Notes under the pieces: generated by a model
The model's input: the letters and a program-made list of their open reading frames with translations, nothing else
Told to the model about the DNA's origin: nothing
Databases searched by the model: none
Part shown: piece after piece, positions 7,317 to 15,228 of the stretch
How the letters are laid out: each line of letters begins with the position of its first letter
Position numbering within the stretch: the first letter of the stretch is position 1
Translations under genes and position numbers: made by a program
NCBI RefSeq assembly: GCF_014359565.1
Contig: NZ_JACIZD010000002.1
Location: 1-64,000, forward strand
Direction of reading: 5' to 3'
From: Immundisolibacter sp.
GTDB lineage: Bacteria > Pseudomonadota > Gammaproteobacteria > Immundisolibacterales > Immundisolibacteraceae
DNA: 64,000 bases

Positions 7317-10300
7317 TCAATGCGGTGCGGCTTTCATGCGCGCTGTGATGTCGACGGTCTCGACGCTGACACGCGTCACGCGCCGGAGCAGGTCGATCAC
7401 CGCGTCCTTGTGGTCGGCGAAGCGGTAAGTGTCGAACCTGGCGCGGATGGTCGGGTCCTTGGGCTTCTTTTCCTTGTGCTGGTCGAGCACCCAGTCGATG
7501 GCGCAGCGGTTGCCGAGCTGGTAGGCCCAGGCCTCGCGCGGCACGCCGGTGAGCGTGGTCTCGCTGTCCAGCGTGATGGTGCCGGCGTCCTTGTCGGATT
7601 TGAGCACCGGCTTGGGGCTCTGGCCGGCGGCGCGGGCCTTGTCGTCCGGCACGTCGATGCGGGTGAGCGGCCACGGCTCGACGCTTTCGTAGCCGATGTG
7701 CATATCCATCAGCGCCTTGCCCCAGCCCGCCCACTGCCAAAAATCCGCATAAAACGGAATGCGCGGGAATTCGCGCTTCAGGTTCTGCGCGTACTTCTCG
7801 CGGTACACAGGGTCGTGCAGCACCGCGTAGACGTAGTGGAAGATGGCTTCCTTGGTGATCGGCTGGCTCTTCTTGCCGCTGCCGGGCTGGTAGTGCTGCT
7901 GGAACTGCTTCAGCGCCCAGTCGGTGATGTTGTCGATGCGGTTGCCCGCTTCGTCCCACCGCCACAAGCAGACGGTCTGCCCGGCGTTCGGCAAGAACAT
8001 GTCCTTATTGGGCAATCTGTCGAAGGCGAGGACTGCAAACCCCGCGCGGTCTTCTGCTGAAAAGCTGAAACCGGGATTCCGCGTGCTGGGCGACGGGAAG
8101 ACGCTGAAGTTCTGATACGGACGGTGCGTTATCGCAGGAGCGAAGTAGGTGAGGCGCCGCACGTACGGCCGATAGAGCGACTCGTAGACATTGCTGGGGT
8201 CATACGCCAGCGCTGTGCCGCGCTGCATGTGTGTTTCGAGTTCGCTGGTCCATTTGATTCCGCGATCAACGAAGTCGCTTGTCGCTTGCCGTTGCGCGGA
8301 GCGCCTCCAACGCTCGGCGTCGGCCGCATAAGCATCGCAGAAGAACCGCACCCTGTCTTCAAGCGAGGACTGGTCGTCGGAGTAGACCCACTCGTCGCGA
8401 TTCGTGACGATGCCCAAAGAGAACAGTTTGAAGATCACCTTGCTCCGGGACGCCTCACTTGCTTGCTTGGCCTCCTTCGTTGCCACCGGCATCAACTCAT
8501 CGAAGTCATTACTCGTAACGTTCAGCCAGTTCTGCTTCGCATCCGGCCGCACTTCATCGAAGGCCAACTCCGACGCCCGCGCGCTGCCCAACCAAGCCAA
8601 CTTCTCCTCCGCCGTCTCCATCTCCGGCCGCCGTGCATAGAACACGCGCGCGCCCTTCTTGCCCGCCGCGCCGTGGCGCTTGACGAGGAAGCTGATCGCC
8701 ACGCCGGTCTGGATGCCGAACACATTGTGTTTCGTTCCGCTCAGCTTCGGGTTCGCGCGCACGTCGCCGCCCAGGTCCATCACATAGACCTCGGCGAACT
8801 CCTGCGCCACCACCTTGCGGAAGCCATCGAAGGTGCGGCTGTCGATGAAGCTGCGGTTCGTCACGAAGGTCAGCACGCCGTCGGCCGCCAGCCGGTCGCT
8901 GGCCCAGCGAAAGAAGCGCGCGTACATGTCGTACAGCTTGGTCTTCTGCGCCGTGCTCTCGTGGATGTAGGTTTGCTTGATGCGCTTGTCGATGCTCGGG
9001 TATTCGCGGTTCTTGTTGTTGTCGTTTTCGTTCACTTGGTTGGCGTTGTACGGCGGGTTGCCGATGATGACGCTGATCTTGCGGGCGTTCTGGCGCTTGA
9101 TGCGCGCCACGTTCTCCTCGCTGACGCTGCCGAACAGGTCGTGCGTGACGCCGTGGGCGGCGGTGTGCAGGCCGACGTTGTCGAGCGTGTCCACGAAGCA
9201 CAGGTTCTTGAACTCCTCGTATTCGCCGGTGATGGCGGCGTAGGTGGCCTCGATGTTCAGGTTGGCCACGTAGTAGGGCAGGATCGCCACCTCGTTGGCG
9301 TGCAGTTCCTCGCGGTACTTGTGCGCGAGCTTGGCCGGCTGGCCGCGAAAGTGCTCCAGCAGCTCGCAGACGAAGGTGCCGGTGCCGGTGGCCGGGTCGA
9401 GGATCTCGACGTTCTTGTCGATCAGGTTGCGCCCGAAGTGCTTCTCACACAGCCAGTCGGCGCCCTCGATCATGAAGCGCACGATCTCGCCGGGCGTGTA
9501 GACCACGCCCAGCCGGTCGGCGGCCTTGGGGTTGTAGACCTTGTAGAAATTCTCGTAGATGAGCTTCAGGAAGGCCTGCTTCTCGTGGTGGCTGCCGATC
9601 TGCGCGGCCGCGGCGCGGATGGCGGCGTAGTAGGCCTCCAGCCCCTTGAGCGTGGCCCGCTTCAGGCCGCCGGTGAAGAAGGTTTCCTCCAGTTTGTACA
9701 GCTCGCGGGCGACGTTGTTGTCGCGGTGGAACTCGCTGTCGAAGACCTTGGAGAAGATTTCCTCGGTCAGGATGTGCTGGATCAGCATCTCGCGCACGTC
9801 GGCGGCCGTAAGCGCCGGATTGATGGCCTCCTGCGCGTGCGTCAGAAACGCGGCCGATGCCTCGCGAAACGCCGCATTGCTGGCGAACTGCGCCTCGATC
9901 ATGGCGCGCAGGGCTTCCAGCACGGCCGGCAGGTCGGTCTTGAACTGCGCGACGGCCTTGCGGAAGTCGGCAATCTCGGCCCGCTCGTAGGCGAAGAACA
10001 GCTTGAGCAGCTTCTCCAGTTGCTGCACGTCGGTGACGCCGCAGCGCATCACCTCGGCGCGGTTCTGAATCAGCACCGCCTGGGTGCTGTCCTCGAACAC
10101 GATGTTGTCCTGCGGGTAACCGCGCTTGAACTTGAAGGCGATCTCCTCGTCCAGGTCATCCTTCGCGTCCTTGGCCTCCCAGTAGCCGAACGGCACGCGC
10201 AGCTCGTGCAGCAGCGCGCCGTCGACGAAGCGGGTGTCCCGGGTGGCGCTGTCGAGCTTGTACTCGGGGATGAAGACCAGGTCGTGCTGGCGGCCCCAGC

Positions 10301-10412
10301 CCTTGAGCAGGTCCTTGAAGGCCTCGCGCACCACCGACTCGCGGTGCGTGCCGCCGACCTTTTTCAGAAGGTCGAGCTGGGCGAGGTACTGGTTGATCAG
10401 GACTTGGCTCAT
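7317..10412 (-). CDS. Single-chain restriction-modification enzyme (type IIG / ISP-like)
   Basis: This 1031-residue fusion protein carries an N-terminal PD-(D/E)xK nuclease (Asp64 in RFVDG, Glu79-x-Lys81 in YWEAKD) and a long helical connector. The N6-adenine methyltransferase follows, with motif I DPATGTGTF (339-347) and motif IV NPPY (452-455), then a C-terminal target-recognition region like that of type ISP enzymes. No DEAD-box or Walker helicase motifs are seen, so unlike LlaGI-type ISP enzymes it should not translocate; type IIG is the better fit. It would methylate and cut the same asymmetric site. The frame is intact. Its 3' end is partly duplicated beyond the RAYT element. Confidence 0.85.
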   Translation of the reverse strand: MSQVLINQYLAQLDLLKKVGGTHRESVVREAFKDLLKGWGRQHDLVFIPEYKLDSATRDTRFVDGALLHELRVPFGYWEAKDAKDDLDEEIAFKFKRGYPQDNIVFEDSTQAVLIQNRAEVMRCGVTDVQQLEKLLKLFFAYERAEIADFRKAVAQFKTDLPAVLEALRAMIEAQFASNAAFREASAAFLTHAQEAINPALTAADVREMLIQHILTEEIFSKVFDSEFHRDNNVARELYKLEETFFTGGLKRATLKGLEAYYAAIRAAAAQIGSHHEKQAFLKLIYENFYKVYNPKAADRLGVVYTPGEIVRFMIEGADWLCEKHFGRNLIDKNVEILDPATGTGTFVCELLEHFRGQPAKLAHKYREELHANEVAILPYYVANLNIEATYAAITGEYEEFKNLCFVDTLDNVGLHTAAHGVTHDLFGSVSEENVARIKRQNARKISVIIGNPPYNANQVNENDNNKNREYPSIDKRIKQTYIHESTAQKTKLYDMYARFFRWASDRLAADGVLTFVTNRSFIDSRTFDGFRKVVAQEFAEVYVMDLGGDVRANPKLSGTKHNVFGIQTGVAISFLVKRHGAAGKKGARVFYARRPEMETAEEKLAWLGSARASELAFDEVRPDAKQNWLNVTSNDFDELMPVATKEAKQASEASRSKVIFKLFSLGIVTNRDEWVYSDDQSSLEDRVRFFCDAYAADAERWRRSAQRQATSDFVDRGIKWTSELETHMQRGTALAYDPSNVYESLYRPYVRRLTYFAPAITHRPYQNFSVFPSPSTRNPGFSFSAEDRAGFAVLAFDRLPNKDMFLPNAGQTVCLWRWDEAGNRIDNITDWALKQFQQHYQPGSGKKSQPITKEAIFHYVYAVLHDPVYREKYAQNLKREFPRIPFYADFWQWAGWGKALMDMHIGYESVEPWPLTRIDVPDDKARAAGQSPKPVLKSDKDAGTITLDSETTLTGVPREAWAYQLGNRCAIDWVLDQHKEKKPKDPTIRARFDTYRFADHKDAVIDLLRRVTRVSVETVDITARMKAAPH

Positions 10413-10607
10413 GGGCGTGGAGTTTATGCCAGCCCTGTCGCTGGACGCGCCGCGCGGGCAGTCGATGCCAGGCGCCTCGATTTCATCGTCCGGCGATCAA
10501 ACAGGCCTGTTTGTGGATCATCATCCGCACTGCAATCCGGCTGGCCGCGGGCGCACGACGCAAGGCCGCGCCGGGACATATAACGACAGCGACACAGGAG
10601 AGACGCC

Positions 10608-11573
10608 ATGCGAGTTCTGATCACCGGCGGTACTGGTTTCATCGGCGCCGAAGTGGTGCGCCAACTGGTTGCGGAAGGCGGGCACCAGATCGCCGTGTTC
10701 CACGTCAGCGGCGCGCAGCAGCGCCTGGCGGACATCGCGGACCGGGTGACGCTGATCCGCGGCGACGTCGGCAACGTCAGCCACGTGCTGGACGCGGTCA
10801 AGCAATCTCGCCCGGAGGCCATCTTTCACCTGGGCGCGATCCTGTCCACGGCCTCGGACCTGGACCCCGCGGCGGCCATGCACGCTAACGTGAACGGCAC
10901 CTTCAACGTGCTGGAAGCCGCGCGCATTCTGGAGGTGCCGCAGGTGCTGTTCGCCAGCACCATCGGCACCTACGCGCTCGGCATGACCGGCGAGCGCATC
11001 GACGACCTGACGCTGCAGCGGCCGCTGTCGTTCTACGGCACGGCCAAGCTGTTCGGCGAGGGTGCCGGCAATTTCTACCGCCACCGCTACGGGCTGGACT
11101 TTCGCGGCATTCGTTTTCCGGGCATCTGCGGCCCGGGCGTGCGCACGCCGGGCGCGGCGCAGTTCCATTCCTGGGTGGTCGAGGAATGCGCCAAGGGCCG
11201 GCCGTACACGATCGAAGTCGCGCCCCACACCCGCGTGCCCATCGTGTACGTGAAGGATGCCGCCCGCGGCGTGCTGCAACTGTCCCGCGCGCCGCGGGAA
11301 CAGCTCAAGCAGTTCAATTACCTCATCAACGGCGTGCCGCCGACGCCCAGCGCGGAGGCCCTGGCCGATCTGGTGCGCGAGCGGGTGCCGGGGGCGAGGA
11401 TCGATTTTCGGGTCGATGCAAAGCGCCAGGCCTTCGTCGACCGGCTGATGAAGCCGGTCGACGACCGGTTTGCCCGCGAGGAATGGGGCTGGAATCCGGC
11501 CTATGACACGGGCGCCATGCTGGATGATTTTCTGGCCGATCTGGCCGCCCACCCGCAGCGTTATCCGGACTGA
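10608..11573 (+). CDS. NAD(P)-dependent epimerase/dehydratase (extended SDR)
   Basis: This 321-residue extended short-chain dehydrogenase has the nucleotide loop GGTGFIG at residues 7-13, an acidic turn region, and the catalytic Y-x3-K in SFYGTAK (~145). A serine/threonine precedes it in LFASTIGTYA. It resembles UDP-sugar epimerases and L-threonine dehydrogenase-like SDRs; the substrate is unknown. GGAGAG precedes the ATG, and TATAAC at 10579-10584 could be a -10. The gene is divergent from the restriction-modification gene and convergent with the pdxA-like gene (5 nt between stops). Confidence 0.8.
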   Translation: MRVLITGGTGFIGAEVVRQLVAEGGHQIAVFHVSGAQQRLADIADRVTLIRGDVGNVSHVLDAVKQSRPEAIFHLGAILSTASDLDPAAAMHANVNGTFNVLEAARILEVPQVLFASTIGTYALGMTGERIDDLTLQRPLSFYGTAKLFGEGAGNFYRHRYGLDFRGIRFPGICGPGVRTPGAAQFHSWVVEECAKGRPYTIEVAPHTRVPIVYVKDAARGVLQLSRAPREQLKQFNYLINGVPPTPSAEALADLVRERVPGARIDFRVDAKRQAFVDRLMKPVDDRFAREEWGWNPAYDTGAMLDDFLADLAAHPQRYPD

Positions 11574-11578
11574 CGGCC

Positions 11579-12544
11579 CTACAGAAACCCGCGCCCGGCC
11601 GCTAGCGCGGCGGCCGTCAGCATCGCCGACAGCATGCTTTTGTGCTGCGCAATGCCCTTGCCGGCAATGTCATACGCGCTGCCGTGCGGGATCGACAGGT
11701 GCACGTAGGGCAGGCCGATGTAGATGGAACAGGCGCCCTCGAACACGGCGGTCTTGACGGCGATCTGTCCCTGGTCGTGGTACATGGACACGACCGCGTC
11801 GTGGCGGCCCTCGATGCACTGGCGAAACACCGCGTCCGGCGATATGGGGCCGCTGGCGACGATGCCCTCGGCGCGCGCCTGCTCCACCGCCGGGGCGATC
11901 TGCTCACGGTCCTCCGGGCCCATGGCATGCGGGTTCAGGCCCGCCACGGCGATGCGCGGCTGCGCCAGGCCATAGCGTTTCAGGGTGTCGTCGAGTAGCC
12001 GCAACAGGGCCAGCACATTGGCTTGCGTGACCGTCGCCGGCACGTCGCGCATCAGCACGTGTTCGGCGATCGGCACCACGCGCAGGGCGCCGCTGACGCG
12101 CAGCAGCCAGGTGCCGGCCGGCTGCAGGTCGTCGAGGTCCTTCAGCTTGCCGGTCAGGCGAATGGCGGTGCTGTCGACGGGCGCCATGATGCTGGCCTGC
12201 ACGGCGCCGGCCCGGCCCAGCCGTTCGGCGGTCTCCAGCCAGTGCAGAACGGCTTCGCCGCAGGCGGCGGACGCGCGGCCAAACACCAGTTGCGCCGGAT
12301 CGAGCGGCACCGGGTCCAGCACGTCGATGACGCCCGGCTCGTAACGCGCGTCGGCGCTGTCGGCAACCGCTCGCAGCGCGACGTCGATGCCGCAGGCGGC
12401 GCGGGTTTTTTCCAGCGCCGCCAGGCTGCCGATCAGCAGCGGGCGCGACTGCTTCTGCGGCTGCCCGGTGGCCAGCGCCTTGAGCACGACTTCCGGACCG
12501 ACACCGCAGGGATCGCCGATGACGGTGGCAACGATGGGCGACAT
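11579..12544 (-). CDS. PdxA-like 4-phospho-hydroxyacid dehydrogenase, divergent
   Basis: This 321-residue member of the PdxA family (NAD-dependent oxidation/decarboxylation of phosphorylated hydroxy acids) keeps the IGDPCGVGPE start, metal histidines in IAEHVLMR, AGLNPHA and MYHDQGQ, and the PHGSAYDIAGKG end motif. The usual substrate loop GHTE(F/L)L between them is absent and replaced by an unrelated stretch (LDDLQPAGTW), so the substrate may not be 4-phosphohydroxythreonine. GGGGAGGAG gives a strong ribosome site. It lies 36 nt downstream of the sulfotransferase gene, so it may be the last gene of the LPS core operon's transcript. Confidence 0.75.
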   Translation of the reverse strand: MSPIVATVIGDPCGVGPEVVLKALATGQPQKQSRPLLIGSLAALEKTRAACGIDVALRAVADSADARYEPGVIDVLDPVPLDPAQLVFGRASAACGEAVLHWLETAERLGRAGAVQASIMAPVDSTAIRLTGKLKDLDDLQPAGTWLLRVSGALRVVPIAEHVLMRDVPATVTQANVLALLRLLDDTLKRYGLAQPRIAVAGLNPHAMGPEDREQIAPAVEQARAEGIVASGPISPDAVFRQCIEGRHDAVVSMYHDQGQIAVKTAVFEGACSIYIGLPYVHLSIPHGSAYDIAGKGIAQHKSMLSAMLTAAALAAGRGFL

Positions 12545-12580
12545 GACCGACTCCTCCCCGGGTTGTTGTCGGGCCTCAGT

Positions 12581-13489
12581 CTAGTCGTGCTTGCCCCCGA
12601 TGTAGCCATAGCGGCGCAGCCCGACATACGAGCGCAGGCTGACCTCGAAACGGCTGCGCCGAGGCAGGGCATGGCGCCATTCCTGGTCCGGCACCACGCG
12701 CAGCTCGCCGTGATCGAAGCGCATCGGGTTGCCCGACACCGAGTGGCCGACGCCGACCCGCGCCACGCCCTGGCCTAGGAAGGCGAGTGGATCGGCGTCG
12801 GTCAACGGCAGATTCAAGGCGCTGACCAGCGGCGACAGCACGGCGCGCGGGTCGGCCGCCAGGTCCTCGTAGCGCAGGCGGTGCCAGGGCCGGTCGACGG
12901 CCTTGTGGGCCGCTTCAGCCATACGGTGGGTGCGGTTCCAGCTGCCGGCGCTGGCCCAGGCCGAGCGCGTTGCCATGTAGGCCTCGGCCCAGTGGATTTC
13001 CGGGCGCAGGCGCCGCCGCATCTTGGAATAGGCCACCGCCCGCGGATCGCGAATCAGGTGCAGGTAGCGGGTCTGAAAGCCTGGCAAGTGGGCAAGCTGT
13101 GCCGCATAGACCGGATCCTTTGACGAATCCACCAGCCAGCGGGCGCCGGATACATCGGCGATGGCCCCGAACAGACGGCTCCAGTGCGTCAGGATCGCCT
13201 CGCCCATGGGCCGCGGCCACAGCCCGCGCTTGAATGCCCGGCGGCTGAGCGCGTCCACGGCGCCGGCGTCAACGACTCCATCGGCGTCCAGCCGCTGGCG
13301 CACCTCGCCCCAGAACAGGCAGTCGTGAAACGGCTGCCCGCAACTGCACAGCTGGTTCTCGATGAAGCCCCGCCGCCAGACCCGCTGCAGCTCGCCGACC
13401 GACATCACCCCCGGCAGTTCGTTCAGCAAGCGCTCGAGCAGCGTGCTGCCGCTGCGGCTGGCACCGACGATGAACAGCACGCCGGTCAC
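12581..13489 (-). CDS. Sulfotransferase
   Basis: This 302-residue PAPS-dependent sulfotransferase has the 5'-phosphosulfate loop GASRSGSTLLERL at residues ~9-21, VDSSKDP, and the 3'-phosphate motif in RDPRAVAYSKMRR. A cysteine-rich patch (CSCGQPFHDC) is common in bacterial members. The GTG start at 13489 overlaps the carbamoyltransferase stop (GTGA), so the two are coupled. In this operon the acceptor is probably a sugar of the LPS core or a linked glycan; that is inferred only from position. Confidence 0.8.
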   Translation of the reverse strand: MTGVLFIVGASRSGSTLLERLLNELPGVMSVGELQRVWRRGFIENQLCSCGQPFHDCLFWGEVRQRLDADGVVDAGAVDALSRRAFKRGLWPRPMGEAILTHWSRLFGAIADVSGARWLVDSSKDPVYAAQLAHLPGFQTRYLHLIRDPRAVAYSKMRRRLRPEIHWAEAYMATRSAWASAGSWNRTHRMAEAAHKAVDRPWHRLRYEDLAADPRAVLSPLVSALNLPLTDADPLAFLGQGVARVGVGHSVSGNPMRFDHGELRVVPDQEWRHALPRRSRFEVSLRSYVGLRRYGYIGGKHD

Positions 13490-15228
13490 CGGCCGCCCGC
13501 CACGCCGGGCTTGGTCACCAGCACGTCTTCCAGGATCAGGTACTCGAGATCGCAGCCGAAGAACATGTCGAGCGCGTCCTTGGGTGAACACACCATCGGC
13601 TCGCCGCGGCGGTTCAGCGAGGTGTTCAGCAGCACCGCGTTGCCGGTGCGCGCCGCCATCGCGTCCAGCAGGGCGTGATAGCGCGGGTTGCTGGCGGCGC
13701 TGACGATCTGCACGCGGGCGGTGCCGTCCTCGTGCACCACTTCCGGGATGCGGTTCTTCCAGTGCGGGGCGACGTCGAAGGTGAAGGTCATGTACGGCGC
13801 CGGGTGCTCGGTGCCGATGATGTCCGCCGCCACGCGGTCCGACACCGATGGGCAGAACGGCCGCCAGCGTTCGCGGTACTTGATCTGCGCGTTGATGCGC
13901 TCGGCCACGCCGGGGTGCGACGGATTGCCCAGGATACTGCGATTGCCCAGCGCCCGCGGGCCGAACTCCATGCGCCCCTGGAACCAGGCCAGCGGGTTGC
14001 CGGCGGCCAGGATGTCGGCGGCCGTGGCGATGGTGTCGTCCAGGCGCCGGTACTGCGGCCGGGCCGGGTGGGCAGCGCAGGCGGCCAGGCACTCCTCGGT
14101 GCTGTAGTCCGGACCCAGATAGGCGTGGCGCATGGGCTGCACGGTGTCACCGGCACCGGCGGCCACATAGGTGGCCGCGCCCAGCGCCGTGCCGGCATCG
14201 CCCGCCGCCGGCTGCACGAACAATTGCTCGACCTGCGGCAGGGCCATCAGGCGCTGGTTCAGCTTCACGTTCAGAGCCACGCCGCCGGCATAGGCAAGCT
14301 TGCCGCCCTGCGCCAGAACCGGACCGAGGTGCTGCTCGACCAGCTTCAGCGCCGTGTCTTCGAGCAGCTTTTGCACCGCCGCCGCGTAGTGGATGTACGG
14401 CTCGTCGATGGCGTCGCCCTCACGCGGCGGGCCCAGCCACTCGACCAGTTTCGGACTGAAGAAATAGCCCTTGCCGCCGCGCTTGTAGCGGCGCAGGCCG
14501 ACCACGTTGACCAGCCGGTTGTTGACGCGCAGACGGCGGCCGTCGCAGCGCAGCAGGCGCGAGAAGTCGAAGCGGTTCGGGTCGCCGTAGGGCGCCATGC
14601 CCATGACCTTGAACTCGCCGTCCAGCATCTCGAAGCCCAGGTACTCGGTGATCGCCCCGTACAGGCCGCCCAGCGAGTCGGGCTCGTAGAACTCGGCCAG
14701 CTTGTGGATGCGCCCGCCCTCGCCGTAGCCGAAGAAGGTGGTCGCGTACTCGCCGCGGCCGTCGATGCCAAGGATCGCCACCTTGCCGTCGAAACCGGAC
14801 AGGTGATAGGCGCTCGACGCATGCGCCAGATGATGTTCCACCGGCACGAAGCGCACACCGGACTGCTCGAAACCGAGCTCGCCGAGCATCGCCAGCGCCT
14901 GGCGGCGGTTGCGCCGGTAGCGCCGGTTGCCGTCGAAAAGCGCCGTCAACGCCCGGTCCGGCGCGTACCAGGTGCGGGCCGCGTAATGCCAACGCGCCGG
15001 CGAGCCCAGGCCGATCGGCGCATACGGATAGGCCACCGCGTCGACCTGATCCGGCCGGATGCCGGCCCGGTCCAGACAGAACCGCGCCGCATGCAGCGCC
15101 TGGCGACCCTTGGCGTGCTTGTCGCGGATGAAGCGTTCTTCCTCGGCCGCCGCCACCAGTTCGCCGTCGACCAGCAGCGCGGCCGAGGCGTCGTGGCTGA
15201 CCGCGCCGGACAGACCCAGCACGATCAC
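13486..15228 (-). CDS. Carbamoyltransferase (NodU/CmcH family), WapO-like
   Basis: This 580-residue enzyme transfers a carbamoyl group from carbamoyl phosphate to a hydroxyl. The family hallmarks are the N terminus VLGLSGAVSHDASAALL, EEERF(I)RDKH, the HHLAHASSAY metal/nucleotide motif (~138), and the C-terminal MEFGPRALGNRSIL and NTSLNRRGEPMV. In Pseudomonas aeruginosa a homologue (WapO) carbamoylates heptose II of the LPS core and sits in the same kind of gene order, so that role is likely here. The start is GTG, overlapping the kinase stop by 4 nt (GTGA). Confidence 0.85.
   Translation of the reverse strand: MIVLGLSGAVSHDASAALLVDGELVAAAEEERFIRDKHAKGRQALHAARFCLDRAGIRPDQVDAVAYPYAPIGLGSPARWHYAARTWYAPDRALTALFDGNRRYRRNRRQALAMLGELGFEQSGVRFVPVEHHLAHASSAYHLSGFDGKVAILGIDGRGEYATTFFGYGEGGRIHKLAEFYEPDSLGGLYGAITEYLGFEMLDGEFKVMGMAPYGDPNRFDFSRLLRCDGRRLRVNNRLVNVVGLRRYKRGGKGYFFSPKLVEWLGPPREGDAIDEPYIHYAAAVQKLLEDTALKLVEQHLGPVLAQGGKLAYAGGVALNVKLNQRLMALPQVEQLFVQPAAGDAGTALGAATYVAAGAGDTVQPMRHAYLGPDYSTEECLAACAAHPARPQYRRLDDTIATAADILAAGNPLAWFQGRMEFGPRALGNRSILGNPSHPGVAERINAQIKYRERWRPFCPSVSDRVAADIIGTEHPAPYMTFTFDVAPHWKNRIPEVVHEDGTARVQIVSAASNPRYHALLDAMAARTGNAVLLNTSLNRRGEPMVCSPKDALDMFFGCDLEYLILEDVLVTKPGVAGGR

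Noticed and set aside
8124-10583. 819-codon plus-strand open frame opposite the restriction-modification gene
   Set aside because: Lies fully antisense to an enzyme with clear motifs; low-complexity Val/Leu/Arg/Gly text and no ribosome site. It is a high-GC shadow.
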